Assembly: GCA_030447415.1 (NCBI GenBank)
Contig: JAUJOZ010000022.1
Location: 1 to 47,986, forward strand
Length of the DNA: 47,986 bases
Direction: 5' to 3'
DNA from: Thermomicrobiales bacterium
GTDB lineage: Bacteria; Chloroflexota; Chloroflexia; Thermomicrobiales; UBA6265
In this document: piece after piece, positions 37,235 through 45,843 of the stretch
Numbering within the stretch: position 1 is the first letter of the stretch
Layout: each line of letters begins with the position of its first letter
Position numbers and translations under genes: made by a program
The notes under the pieces: model-generated
What the model was told of the DNA's origin: nothing
Seen by the model: the letters and a program-made list of their open reading frames with translations, nothing else
The model's database searches: none

Positions 37235-38278
37235 GTGCCATCGCTACGCGCCATAATCGCGTCCCCGCTGGAACCGGAGCACGTCGAGATGATCCAACGG
37301 CATCTTCCTCTGGGTGTTGAGTTGATCTATGAACCATCACTCTATCCGCCAACACGCTATATCGCTGACCATCACGGTCCCGCCGACTTTCAGCGTACGC
37401 CAGAGCAAGAGCAACACTGGCAAGCGTTGACAGCGAGCGCCGACATCTCATTCGACTTTCCGTACGCCAATCGTCATCCGCACACCTACGCGCCAAATCT
37501 GAAATGGGTCCAGACAACCAGCGCCGGTGTTGGGCAGATGGTGATGCGGCTAGGCATCAGCCCGGGTGAGATCATTATTACCACCGCGAGCGGAGTCCAT
37601 GCGCGGCCCCTCGCTGAGTTCGTGTTCCTCGTGTTACTTGCAGCCGTCAAGGACCATGACCGGCTCATCCTGAATCAAAAGGCGCATCATTGGGAACGCT
37701 TCTGTGCGGATGAACTCTCCGGCAAGACGCTCGCGATCATTGGCCCCGGCAAAATTGGCCAGGAAGTGGCTCGGATAGGTCGGTGCTTCGACATGATCCC
37801 GGTCGCGCTGGCGCGTGATAGCCGACCGGAGCGCCTCTCAGAATTAGGGATGGATCGCTTATTCGCTCGTCACCAGCTGATCGACATGGTGCAACGGGCT
37901 GATGCACTGGTCATTTGTGCTCCCCACACGCCCGAGACTGAGAACATCATGGATCGTGCCGCCTTTGACGCACTCAAGCCGGGCGTCATCCTGGTGAACA
38001 TCGGGCGAGGCCAGCTAGTCGACGAGGACGCGATGCTCGACAAGCTCCGCGACGGAACGATCCGACTGGCTGGGCTCGATGTGTTTCGAACTGAACCGCT
38101 GCCGGCCGAATCGGCGTTCTGGGACTTGCCGAACGTGCTCATCAATCCCCACTCGGCCAGCACTTCGATGCGGGAGAACGGACGCATCGTTGATCTCTTC
38201 ATCCAGAACCTGTCTTGCTTCGTCGAGGGCCGGATCGGCGAGATGCGCAACGTCCTCGACATCGGGCGTATGTATTGA
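37235..38278 (+). CDS. D-isomer specific 2-hydroxyacid dehydrogenase
   Basis: A 347-residue NAD-dependent dehydrogenase converting a 2-oxo acid and a D-2-hydroxy acid into each other. GTG 37,235 has an AAAGGA site. The substrate domain has NLKWVQTTSAGVGQMVMR; the NAD domain has TLAIIGPGKIGQEVARIGRC (GxGxxG). The catalytic Arg is in VNIGRGQLVDEDAML, the Glu in DVFRTEPLPAESAFWDLPN and the His in LINPHSASTSMRENG. It is complete and unbroken. It follows the amidohydrolase pair in the same direction with a 45-base gap, and may handle the acid part released by them. Confidence 0.9.
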   Translation: MPSLRAIIASPLEPEHVEMIQRHLPLGVELIYEPSLYPPTRYIADHHGPADFQRTPEQEQHWQALTASADISFDFPYANRHPHTYAPNLKWVQTTSAGVGQMVMRLGISPGEIIITTASGVHARPLAEFVFLVLLAAVKDHDRLILNQKAHHWERFCADELSGKTLAIIGPGKIGQEVARIGRCFDMIPVALARDSRPERLSELGMDRLFARHQLIDMVQRADALVICAPHTPETENIMDRAAFDALKPGVILVNIGRGQLVDEDAMLDKLRDGTIRLAGLDVFRTEPLPAESAFWDLPNVLINPHSASTSMRENGRIVDLFIQNLSCFVEGRIGEMRNVLDIGRMY

Positions 38279-38354
38279 AGCGATCGTCACCGATTTTTCG
38301 GCGCCGGTCTTCCCCTCGCGCCACCCATCGGACGTTGACCATGAGACGCTCTGA

Positions 38355-38717
38355 TTGCGCGTCCCGATCAGGCGTTCCACACGCGGTCAATCTTCAATCT
38401 GTCGCGAGTCCGACGTGGCGGCCATGTCCAAGAATCTCGCAGGGGACTTCGTTAGGACAAGTATGAGCGTCACCTTGGTCGTCCCAGGACCCCTCGACAC
38501 GGTGTGGGTTGAGCAGTTCTCCGGAGTGCATGCGCACCGTCGATGCAGGAGCATTGAAGACCGGCAGCTAACGCAGCCGGAGTTAATCCCAATGGTCCGC
38601 TATGGCGAAGCTAGCGAGTTCGCCGGTGCAGCGCGTTTTCTCGCGTTTACCCGTGCCGACTACCGGATGGGAGCGGCAGCCCAAGACGATCGTGGATTGA
38701 TTCGCTGTTCCACCTGA
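38355..38717 (+). pseudogene. short-chain dehydrogenase remnant (C-terminal part)
   Basis: The frame reads DVAAMSKNLAGDFVRTSMSV, TLVVPGPLDTVWVEQFSG, then PMVRYGEASEFAGAARFLAF and RADYRMGAAAQDDRGLIRCS. These match the second half of SDR enzymes: the helix after the catalytic Tyr-Lys, the PGP(I/L)DT loop, and the (P)xGRxGxPEEF and VDGGL ends. The Rossmann GxxxGxG part and the YxxxK catalytic residues are missing, and the D-G-G of the C-terminus is altered to DDRG. It is a truncated gene, wedged between the dehydrogenase and the M42 peptidase. Confidence 0.6.
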
Positions 38718-38802
38718 GGACGGTCTGTTATCTGCGCGACGCCGAGGACGGCGACGGCTTGATTCCGCTGCATCGGTTTCACCCTGGAGGAGGAGAAACG
38801 GT

Positions 38803-39858
38803 ATGGAAACGGTAGCGTTGCTCAAGACCCTGTCTGATGCGTTTGGACCGTCCGGATTCGAGGGAGAGGTATGTGCGACGTTACAGCGGATCATCGAGCC
38901 ATTCGTCGATGAGATGCGGGTGGACACCCTCGGAAATCTTATCGCTACCCGGCGCGGGACCGGTGACACCACCCTCATGCTCGATGCACACATGGATGAA
39001 ATCGGCTTCATGATCAGCTTCATCGAGGATGACGGGTTTCTCCGCTTCACCCAAACTAGTGGCTGGGATCCACGGATCGTTCCCGCCCAAGCTGTCACGA
39101 TCCTGACCGATCGTGGGACGAAGGTCAAGGGGTATATCGGCATGGCACCGCCGCATATTCTCCGACCGGAAGATCGTGACAAGCCGTACAAGCTGGAGGA
39201 CTTATTCATTGATATCGGTGCGGTGAGCGCTGGGGATGTCGCCGATCTCGGCATTCGGATTGGCTCGCCGGCCGTGATCGCCTATCCATTCGAGCAACTG
39301 AATGAGCAGGTGATCATGGCACGAGCGCTCGACGACAGAGCCGGATGCGCGGTCATTGCCAAGACACTCGAGGCTCTGGCGGACCAGCAGGTCGAGGCGA
39401 CCGTTGTGGCCAGCTTCTCTGTCCAGGAGGAGGTCGGATTACGGGGTGCCGGCACCGCCGCGTACCAGATCGAACCGGACATCGCGCTTGTCCTCGAAGC
39501 GACCGTTGCCGCCGACGTCCCCGGTATCCCGCCGCCTCGGCAACCGACCAAGTTTGGGCGCGGTCCGGCGGTGATCGTCATGGACAACACGATGATTACG
39601 AAAAGTAGCACCGTCAGGACCATCACCGAGCTCGCCGACAAGAATCTGATCCCGTGGCAATACCGCATTCCGTACGGCGGCGGCACAAACGCGGGGGTGA
39701 TCCACCGATGCCGTGGCGGTGTACTGACCGGCGTAATCTCCCTGCCGGTGCGGTACTTGCATTCACCGTATGCGCTGATGCGGCTCGACGATTTCGATCA
39801 TACCGTCCGCCTCGTCACCGCGTTCACCCGCAAGTGCCCAGGCCTTGTGGAAAAATAA
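38803..39858 (+). CDS. M42-family metallopeptidase (glutamyl aminopeptidase/FrvX-like)
   Basis: A 351-residue cytosolic di-zinc aminopeptidase that trims N-terminal residues from peptides and usually forms a dodecameric shell. Motifs: LMLDAHMDEIGFMISFI (first metal ligand and Asp), VIMARALDDRAGCAVI (bridging Asp), VASFSVQEEVGLRGAG (Glu-Glu, catalytic and metal), and VRYLHSPYALMRLDDFD (last His). The ATG has GGAGGAGG upstream. It is intact and of normal length. With the amidohydrolases, it supports a role for the region in peptide or N-acyl amino acid breakdown. Confidence 0.9.
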   Translation: METVALLKTLSDAFGPSGFEGEVCATLQRIIEPFVDEMRVDTLGNLIATRRGTGDTTLMLDAHMDEIGFMISFIEDDGFLRFTQTSGWDPRIVPAQAVTILTDRGTKVKGYIGMAPPHILRPEDRDKPYKLEDLFIDIGAVSAGDVADLGIRIGSPAVIAYPFEQLNEQVIMARALDDRAGCAVIAKTLEALADQQVEATVVASFSVQEEVGLRGAGTAAYQIEPDIALVLEATVAADVPGIPPPRQPTKFGRGPAVIVMDNTMITKSSTVRTITELADKNLIPWQYRIPYGGGTNAGVIHRCRGGVLTGVISLPVRYLHSPYALMRLDDFDHTVRLVTAFTRKCPGLVEK

Positions 39859-40268
39859 CGGCAAAAAGCGTCCCTGTAGCCGTGGCAAGCTCTCGACCCC
39901 CTATGAATGCGTCGATCTTCGACAGCATTCGGCGTCACGTAACGAGGGAAGATTCGTTCCCAGGTCCCAATGGGCCTGGGGCGCCAGTCGCTCGGTCCGA
40001 CCACCGGGATGGCTTCGGTCTTAAACATGTAACCAACTTTGTAGCCAAGACGATGGACCCCAAACGACAGGGACCGACAAACTCAAGGGACAACACCCAT
40101 CATCCACGGCTAGAAAGACGTTGACGGACTGCTGCAGACGACCCGTTGTCGAACTCCTGTTCAGATCGAACTCCTCTTAACACCCAGTTGTCCAGGTCCG
40201 GGCTGTAGGCGACCCAGCTTCGGCTCTCGCCGCGGATCGGCAGCACCCCCACAGTCGCACGAGCCCGG
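39859..40268. other. convergent spacer after the M42 gene
   Basis: A 410-base region between the convergent M42 and PhzF genes with no recognised gene. It holds a hairpin at 39,959-39,980 (CCCAGG and CCTGGG, with a further inner CCC/GGG pair), without a T run, which might end transcription. Confidence 0.4.
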
Positions 40269-41195
40269 TTAGGCTGCTCCCGCACGTCTGCAGGGAACGT
40301 CGATGACACCACGGACGACAATCACCCCGGTCCCGCCGATGCGAACGGCGACGAGCTGCCCCTCTTCCCGATCGACCTCCACGGTGACGACACCAGGTCG
40401 ACCGACGGCGTGTCCCTGTTCGCCTTGAAAGGTCACTCGATCCCCGGCGGGCAGCAGGCCATGTTGATCCAGGTAGGAGGCCACGGCACCATGGGCTGTG
40501 CCCGTGACCGGGTCTTCCGGGATTCCGTTCGCCGGGGCAAAGTGGCGCAGATGGACCAGACACCGGGGATCTCGGGTCTCCCGACAGACTAAAGTAAAGC
40601 GCCGGTAGGATGTGCGCTGGCCGTAAGCGATCATCCCCGCGCTATTCGGGGCGAAGCTGAGAAGATCGTCGAGCCGTCCCACCGGAACCACTAGACGCGC
40701 GCTGCTGTCGTCGCGCGCGAGGGGTAGATCAGGAGCGATCGCGGATTCGGGCAGACCTAGGGCCACCGCGACGGCCGCGCGATCATCGGTTGCCGGTGTC
40801 ATCGGCGCGACGCCTAGCGCCATAGTGACGAGCGGTGCTCGCCTCGGCCTGTCGACCAGGGCCACGCTCACAAGGCCAACCCGGGTGGCGCAGCGGACAT
40901 GGGCCAAACCATCAGTCCAAGAGATCCGGCCCTCCTTGACGAGGCACGTTAGCCCTGCCACCGTCGCGTGACCGCAGAGATCGACCTCTACCGTGGGGGT
41001 GAACCAGCGCAAGAGGAGATCGGCATCGGACCGGTGCGAGCGGCTCACGAAGCACGTTTCGGTTTGTCCCAACTCGCGGGCGACCAGCTGCATCTGGTCA
41101 CCGGACAGTCCGTCCGCGTCGGTCACGACACCGGCCGTGTTCCCTGCGAAGGGGTGGGCGGCGAACGCATCTACAAGATACATCGCTACTTGCAC
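40269..41195 (-). CDS. PhzF-family isomerase/epimerase
   Basis: A 308-residue protein of the PhzF family, which shares the diaminopimelate-epimerase fold and includes isomerases and hydroxyproline-type epimerase relatives. The start YLVDAFAAHPFAGNTAGVV is typical, followed by LGQTETCFVS with the family glutamate, WFTPTVEVDLCGHATVAG and ANGIPEDPVTGTAHGAVASY. PhzF acts on small acids or amino acid-like compounds by proton transfer. It is the last gene of the minus-strand unit, 13 bases after the isochorismatase-like gene, and is complete. The exact substrate is unknown. Confidence 0.9.
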   Translation of the reverse strand: MQVAMYLVDAFAAHPFAGNTAGVVTDADGLSGDQMQLVARELGQTETCFVSRSHRSDADLLLRWFTPTVEVDLCGHATVAGLTCLVKEGRISWTDGLAHVRCATRVGLVSVALVDRPRRAPLVTMALGVAPMTPATDDRAAVAVALGLPESAIAPDLPLARDDSSARLVVPVGRLDDLLSFAPNSAGMIAYGQRTSYRRFTLVCRETRDPRCLVHLRHFAPANGIPEDPVTGTAHGAVASYLDQHGLLPAGDRVTFQGEQGHAVGRPGVVTVEVDREEGQLVAVRIGGTGVIVVRGVIDVPCRRAGAA

Positions 41196-41208
41196 AGCGC
41201 ACTGCTCC

Positions 41209-41937
41209 TCAGGGCCGCCGTCGAGGCTCCGCTACAGGATGTCCGCCGGCAGGCGGTCCAAGCGCCGAAACACGGGCGATGACGTCATCCACGCTCAAAA
41301 TCTTGGCATACACATCGCGCAGGATCCGGATCGACATCCAGTGCAACTCGGGCAGGAGCGCGCCGCAGCCATCCTCGACCAGGGCAACGTGAAACCCGCG
41401 GTCAGCGGCGTCCGTCACCGCGGTGTGGACGCACCCGGTGGTCACGACGCCGGCCACGACAAGAGTGCGGATGCCCATGTTCCGCAGCACATACTCGATA
41501 TTAGTGCTGCAGAAGACGGATCCTGCGGTCTTGTTAAAGACCAGCTCGTCGCCAACCGGCGCCAACTCCTCGAGGATGTCGGCGTCCCTCGCGCCAGGCG
41601 GCGCGGCGTGGCCAAGCTTCTTGTGCGAGGGGCCACGATCCCGTCCATCGGCGGTCATCGACTGGATCCGAGTGTGGATCACTTCAAGGCCAGCGGCTCG
41701 AAAAGCCTCCTGTAGGCGCCGAATGTTAGGCACAATCAACGCCATGCGGTCGCGGTAGGCGACGACGGCCTCCTCAAACCCCGCGGCGCTGAGCTTGCGG
41801 CACATGGCCGAGTCCGCGTCCGCGTCGAGGTACTGCATGTCGATCACTAGCAGCGCGGTATCGTGCGGCCGGAATTCCGGTTCGGGGAAACTCGGTCTCC
41901 AGGCGATGTAGGGGTCCTGGTCACGGGGAGGAATCAT
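41209..41937 (-). CDS. isochorismatase-like amidase (cysteine hydrolase)
   Basis: A 242-residue cysteine hydrolase of the isochorismatase-like group. The catalytic triad is seen as Asp in TALLVIDMQYLDAD, Lys in LVFNKTAGSVFCSTN and Cys in GVVTTGCVHTAVTDAADRG. The long N-terminus and the Arg/His-rich pocket resemble N-carbamoylsarcosine amidase and biuret- or ureidoacrylate-type amidohydrolases; that is inference. It would release ammonia or carbamate from an amide. The gene is between a dppC-like permease (41,962) and the phzF gene in one operon, so the importer, amidase and epimerase are co-expressed. Confidence 0.88.
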   Translation of the reverse strand: MIPPRDQDPYIAWRPSFPEPEFRPHDTALLVIDMQYLDADADSAMCRKLSAAGFEEAVVAYRDRMALIVPNIRRLQEAFRAAGLEVIHTRIQSMTADGRDRGPSHKKLGHAAPPGARDADILEELAPVGDELVFNKTAGSVFCSTNIEYVLRNMGIRTLVVAGVVTTGCVHTAVTDAADRGFHVALVEDGCGALLPELHWMSIRILRDVYAKILSVDDVIARVSALGPPAGGHPVAEPRRRP

Positions 41938-41961
41938 CGCGGCCTTTCGTCGTGGTCTCGG

Positions 41962-42819
41962 TCAGCCCTTGCGAAACCTGGGATCGAGCAGGTCCCGCAG
42001 GCTGTCACCGACGATGTTGAAGGCGATCACCAGGCTCAGGATCGCTAGACCAGGAAAGGTGCCAATCCACCACTGGTCGAAGTAACTGCGGCCTGCTGCG
42101 ATCATCGACCCCCACTCAGGCACCTCTGGCGGCGGGCCGAGCCCGAGGAAGCTGAGCGAGGCAAAGGTCAAGATGGCGTGGCCGAGGTCGAGCGTGCTAA
42201 GGATGACGAGCGGCGAGATCGTGCTTGGCAGCACGTAGCGGAGGAAGATGCGGCCCTGAGGTGCGCCGAGTGCGCGGGCGGCGAGGACGAACTCCCGATC
42301 CCGCACGGAAAGAACAAGACCGCGCACGACGCGGGCATAGGTCGGCCACCAGGCGACCATGATCGCAATGATTGCGTTGCGGATGCCCGCACCTAGCGCG
42401 GCCGTGATAACCATCGCCAGAATGACCGTCGGGAAGGCCAGCATCAGGTCGGTGAGGCGCATGACGATCTCGTCGACGAGGCCACCGAGAAAGCCCGCGG
42501 CGCCTCCGAGGAGCGTGCCCAGGAGCGCAGCTAGGATCACTGCGGCAACGCCGACCGGGATCGAGAGGCGAGCGCCGTAGAGGATTCGACTCAGGATATC
42601 CCGGCCGAGCGGGTCCGTGCCGAGCCAGTGGGATCGGTTCGGTGGAGCCAACCGGCTCATGATATCTTGCTCAAGCGGCGGGTAGGGGGCGGTCAACGGC
42701 GCCGTGACCGCCAGCAGCGCCCAGAGCGCAACGACGCCGATCGCTGCTAGGGCGAGCGGGGAGCGGCGGAACGACCGCGGCAGGGCGATCTTAATCCGCC
42801 GTCTCTCCATGGGCAGCAT
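41962..42819 (-). CDS. ABC importer permease, DppC/OppC family (system 2)
   Basis: A permease of the peptide/opine class. It has the OppC N-terminus (ALPRSFRRSPLALAAIGVVA), HWLGTDPLGRDILSRILYGA, MRLTDLMLAFPTVILAMVIT, the EAA loop LAARALGAPQGRIFLRYVLP, and the end LSFLGLGPPPEVPEWGSM with IVGDSLRDLLDPRFRKG. The ATG at 42,819 has an AGAGG site; a TTG at 42,855 overlapping the dppB stop is an alternative. The protein is intact. It is the third gene of the minus-strand operon and clearly different from system 1. Confidence 0.88.
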   Translation of the reverse strand: MLPMERRRIKIALPRSFRRSPLALAAIGVVALWALLAVTAPLTAPYPPLEQDIMSRLAPPNRSHWLGTDPLGRDILSRILYGARLSIPVGVAAVILAALLGTLLGGAAGFLGGLVDEIVMRLTDLMLAFPTVILAMVITAALGAGIRNAIIAIMVAWWPTYARVVRGLVLSVRDREFVLAARALGAPQGRIFLRYVLPSTISPLVILSTLDLGHAILTFASLSFLGLGPPPEVPEWGSMIAAGRSYFDQWWIGTFPGLAILSLVIAFNIVGDSLRDLLDPRFRKG

Positions 42820-42844
42820 GCGGGCCTCTGACAGAGTTGCGATC

Positions 42845-43867
42845 TCAACCTCCAACGCGAATGCGCGGGTCGATAAGCGCGTAGGCCACGTCGACCAGCA
42901 GGTTCACGAGGATGTAGACGGCCGCCACCACGATCCCCACGCCCATGATCGCCGGAAAATCGAGCGACGTGGCGCTGCGGAAGGCGTAGAGGCCGAGTCC
43001 CGGCCAGGAAAAGACGCTCTCGGTGACGACCGCCCCGGACAGCAGGCCTCCGAAGCTGAGGCCAACGACGGTGACGACTGGGATCAAGCCGTTGCGTGCG
43101 GCGTGTCGCACGATCACAGTGCGCTCCCCGAGGCCCTTGGACCGGGCGGTCCGCACGTAGTCTTCGCCTAACACCTCCAGCATACTGCCGCGGGTCATGC
43201 GCGTAATCACGCCCATGCTATAGGACGACAGCACAAGCGCCGGCAAGACTAGGTGCTTGACCGCGTCGACGACGACGTCCCTGCGCCCGGCGATGGCCGC
43301 GTCGATAACCATGAAGCCCGTGACGAACGGGGGCACCTCAATCCGTGCGCTCAGCCGCCCTGGTGGTGGTGCCCACCCGAGCCACGCATAGAAGACGACG
43401 ATCGCAACAAGCCCAAGCCAGAAAATCGGCATCGAGACACCGACCAGCGACCCGACTCGGACAATCTGGTCCACGATGCTGTCACGCTTCGCCGCCGACA
43501 GAATACCCAGTGGGATGCCGACCAGGATGCTGACCGTCATTGCCGCGACGGCCAGCTCGACGGTCGCCGGCAAATTCCGCCGCAGTTCGTCGAGAATCGG
43601 CTGGCGTGTCGAAATCGACGTACCGAGGTCACCTCGCACGACGTTCCAGAGGTAAACCCCGTACTGTACGTGGATCGGTCGATCGAGCCCCCACTTACGG
43701 CGGAAGGCGGCGACGATATCCGGGTTCGCCGCCGCCTGCTCGCCAAGGTTAGCGGTGACTGGATCGGCCGGCACCGCCTGCGACACCACGAAACTGATCA
43801 GCGTCATCCCGAGCAGCATCGGTACGAGCAGCAGCAATCGACGGGCGATGTAGATCTGAAGATTCAC
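42845..43867 (-). CDS. ABC importer permease, DppB/OppB family (system 2)
   Basis: A 340-residue permease. It starts LQIYIARRLLLLVPMLLGMT and has the family pattern WGLDRPIHVQYGVYLWNVVR, GDLGTSISTRQPILDELRRN, PIFWLGLVAIVVFYAWLGW, the EAA loop TARSKGLGERTVIVRHAARN and VDVAYALIDPRIRVGG. A GTG at 43,867 is the start; the ribosome site is weak. It lies directly between the receptor gene and the dppC-like gene, with a small gap on each side, as is normal. Compared with system 1 it has a longer periplasmic loop around residues 170-200. Confidence 0.9.
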   Translation of the reverse strand: MNLQIYIARRLLLLVPMLLGMTLISFVVSQAVPADPVTANLGEQAAANPDIVAAFRRKWGLDRPIHVQYGVYLWNVVRGDLGTSISTRQPILDELRRNLPATVELAVAAMTVSILVGIPLGILSAAKRDSIVDQIVRVGSLVGVSMPIFWLGLVAIVVFYAWLGWAPPPGRLSARIEVPPFVTGFMVIDAAIAGRRDVVVDAVKHLVLPALVLSSYSMGVITRMTRGSMLEVLGEDYVRTARSKGLGERTVIVRHAARNGLIPVVTVVGLSFGGLLSGAVVTESVFSWPGLGLYAFRSATSLDFPAIMGVGIVVAAVYILVNLLVDVAYALIDPRIRVGG

Positions 43868-43922
43868 GCTTGCTGACCGTGCGCTGCAGCACCGGTCCTG
43901 GCCCGTCCCACGGCGCGTCGCG

Positions 43923-45575
43923 TCACGCGGTCCTGCTCACTGAATAGAAATCGACGCCCCAGACGCTGTTATAGGTGACGCCCTCCAAGTTTGCGCTGAA
44001 GGCGAACGGGACGGCCGGTTGGAAGAGCGGGGCGTAGGGGCCGATCTCCGCGAGCTGTCGCTCCACCTGATGGTAGAGCTCGACCCGTTGCTCGTCATCA
44101 ATCGTGGTCTCAGCCCGCTCGCCAAGCTCGACGAGGGCCTGGGCCTCCGGGCTCGCGTCGGCGGGCCAACCGGCGCGCATCCCGACCGTGCGACCCGGCA
44201 GGTAAACCAGGAAGTCGCTCGCATCCGGGTAGTCAGCGGCCCAACTCCAAACCCCCACCTGATCTAGGCCATCGCGGTACTTCTGCAGGGCGGCGGCCCT
44301 GGGGAGGCCGTCTAGGGCCATCGTGATCCCGACGTCCGCCAAGTCCGACTGGATCTTCTGCGCCAGGATCTCCATCTGGACGCCCCAGATGGTTGAATCG
44401 CTGGCGTAGGATAGCTGGCCCTTGACCTCGCCGAGAGCGGCCTCGGCCAGGAGACTCTTGGCCTTCTCCCGGTCCATCGAGAGTGCCTGACTGGGGTCGA
44501 GCGAGCCGGGGAAGTTCGTCGGGATGACGCCCGCCAACCGGACAGCACCGGGTCCAGCGAGCGAGAGGATACCTTCGTAGTCGAGGGCGTGGCGGACTGC
44601 CTGCTGCACCAGCGGGTTGGCGAACGGGCCTCCCACTTCGGGGTTCTCGTTCATCAAGACATAGAAGGTCGTCGCCGCGGCGCTCGACTGCACCTGAAGA
44701 GCGTCGTTGCCCTGTAGTGCCGGAATCTGGTCCTGACTGAGGCCGGTCGCGATGTCTAGATCGCCGCTCTCAATCTGCAGCTTCTGCGTCGCTGGTTCAG
44801 TGATGTTGCGGATCACGATGCGCTCGAAGTTCGGCGCCCCACGCCAGTGGTCCGGGTTCGCGACGAGGACGACCTCCTGGTCGGGCACGTAGCCAGAGAG
44901 GATGTAAGCACCCGTGCCCGCCGACTGGGCGTTCAGAAACGCCTCGGCCTTGTCGGTATCGACGGCCTCCGGGCCGGCAACTCCGCCGTTCTCGGTCACC
45001 AGTTTGCTATCGATCACGCCCAGGCTCGGGCTGGAGAGAATCGGCAGGATACCGGGATAGGGCTCATGGAGGACCAAGACGACCGTCTGGGGATCGGGAG
45101 CCTGGACCTCGGCGACCGGCTCGAGGAGAAACTCTGCGTTCGACTGGAGATTCTTGACCCGTTCGAACGACCACTTTACGTCCGCGGAGGTCAGAGGATT
45201 CCCGCTGACGAAGGTCACCCCTTGACGCAGGTTAAACGTGTACGTCTTGCCGTCCTCGGACACCGTCCACTCGGTCGCTAACGACGGCTTGGGAGTAGTG
45301 AGATCCTCGCCCTCGAACGTGACGAGCGAGTCGTACGTCGAGTGGTTGACCATGTTCGTGGTGGTCTCGATGCCACGGCCGGGATCAAGGCTCTTGAGCG
45401 AGAAGTTGGCTCCGACGAGCAGTTGAGCGGCATCGCCCTGGGCCGCGACGGCGGACACACGGAGTTGTGTGCCGACGAGCGCCAGACCAAACCCACCGCC
45501 TGCGAGCTGAAGAAGGGTTCGGCGGCTCACCATTGGCCGAGTGTCGCGTTCGTTGCCTGGGTTGGACACGGTCAT
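43923..45575 (-). CDS. ABC importer substrate-binding protein, SBP_bac_5 family (system 2)
   Basis: A 550-residue exported receptor. The ATG at 45,575 with GGAGGAG upstream gives MTVSNPGNERDTRPMVSRRT and a Tat-type signal (SRRTLLQLAGGGFGLALVG). The mature chain has ATEWTVSEDGKTYTFNLRQG, VTFVSGNPLTSADVKWSFER, GTGAYILSGYVPDQEVVLVA, AVRHALDYEGILSLAG and ends AEIGPYAPLFQPAVPFAF. The longer open frame to 45,740 has no ribosome site and overlaps the divergent promoter. It is the first gene of the system-2 operon, which continues with two permeases, the amidase and PhzF. It has low likeness to the system-1 receptor, so a different ligand is likely. Confidence 0.9.
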   Translation of the reverse strand: MTVSNPGNERDTRPMVSRRTLLQLAGGGFGLALVGTQLRVSAVAAQGDAAQLLVGANFSLKSLDPGRGIETTTNMVNHSTYDSLVTFEGEDLTTPKPSLATEWTVSEDGKTYTFNLRQGVTFVSGNPLTSADVKWSFERVKNLQSNAEFLLEPVAEVQAPDPQTVVLVLHEPYPGILPILSSPSLGVIDSKLVTENGGVAGPEAVDTDKAEAFLNAQSAGTGAYILSGYVPDQEVVLVANPDHWRGAPNFERIVIRNITEPATQKLQIESGDLDIATGLSQDQIPALQGNDALQVQSSAAATTFYVLMNENPEVGGPFANPLVQQAVRHALDYEGILSLAGPGAVRLAGVIPTNFPGSLDPSQALSMDREKAKSLLAEAALGEVKGQLSYASDSTIWGVQMEILAQKIQSDLADVGITMALDGLPRAAALQKYRDGLDQVGVWSWAADYPDASDFLVYLPGRTVGMRAGWPADASPEAQALVELGERAETTIDDEQRVELYHQVERQLAEIGPYAPLFQPAVPFAFSANLEGVTYNSVWGVDFYSVSRTA

Positions 45576-45673
45576 CCTTCCGACTCCTCCACTCGACGCG
45601 ATCCACAAACCTGCGGCGTCTTTGCCCGCAGACGGCGATGCTGCAGCCCCTCGCCATTGATGGGGACGCCTCA

Positions 45674-45700
45674 CTATCCCAGCGATCTCCGTCGGGATAG
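45674..45700. promoter_or_regulatory. perfect inverted repeat in the divergent promoter region
   Basis: CTATCCC (45,674-45,680) and GGGATAG (45,694-45,700) are perfect seven-base arms around 13 bases. The repeat sits just upstream of the -35 element of the aspartoacylase-like gene and 100 bases before the receptor gene, a fitting place for a regulator controlling both directions. Confidence 0.4.
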
Positions 45701-45706
45701 CCTTGC

Positions 45707-45735
45707 TTGACAGGCACAACGCGACCGCATAGTAT
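45707..45735 (+). promoter_or_regulatory. sigma-70-type promoter of the deacylase-aminotransferase operon
   Basis: TTGACA (45,707-45,712), a 17-base spacer, and TAGTAT (45,730-45,735). Transcription would begin near 45,742. An ATG at 45,751 would then have almost no leader, which supports the later start at 45,844. Confidence 0.65.
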
Positions 45736-45843
45736 CGCAAACATTGTCACATGCCAAGTGCCAATCAGGATGACCGGGAAACTGCACCGGCGACCGAGAA
45801 TCGGGACGCACTGGCTCAAGCGAGAGTCATGGCTAGGGAGCGC

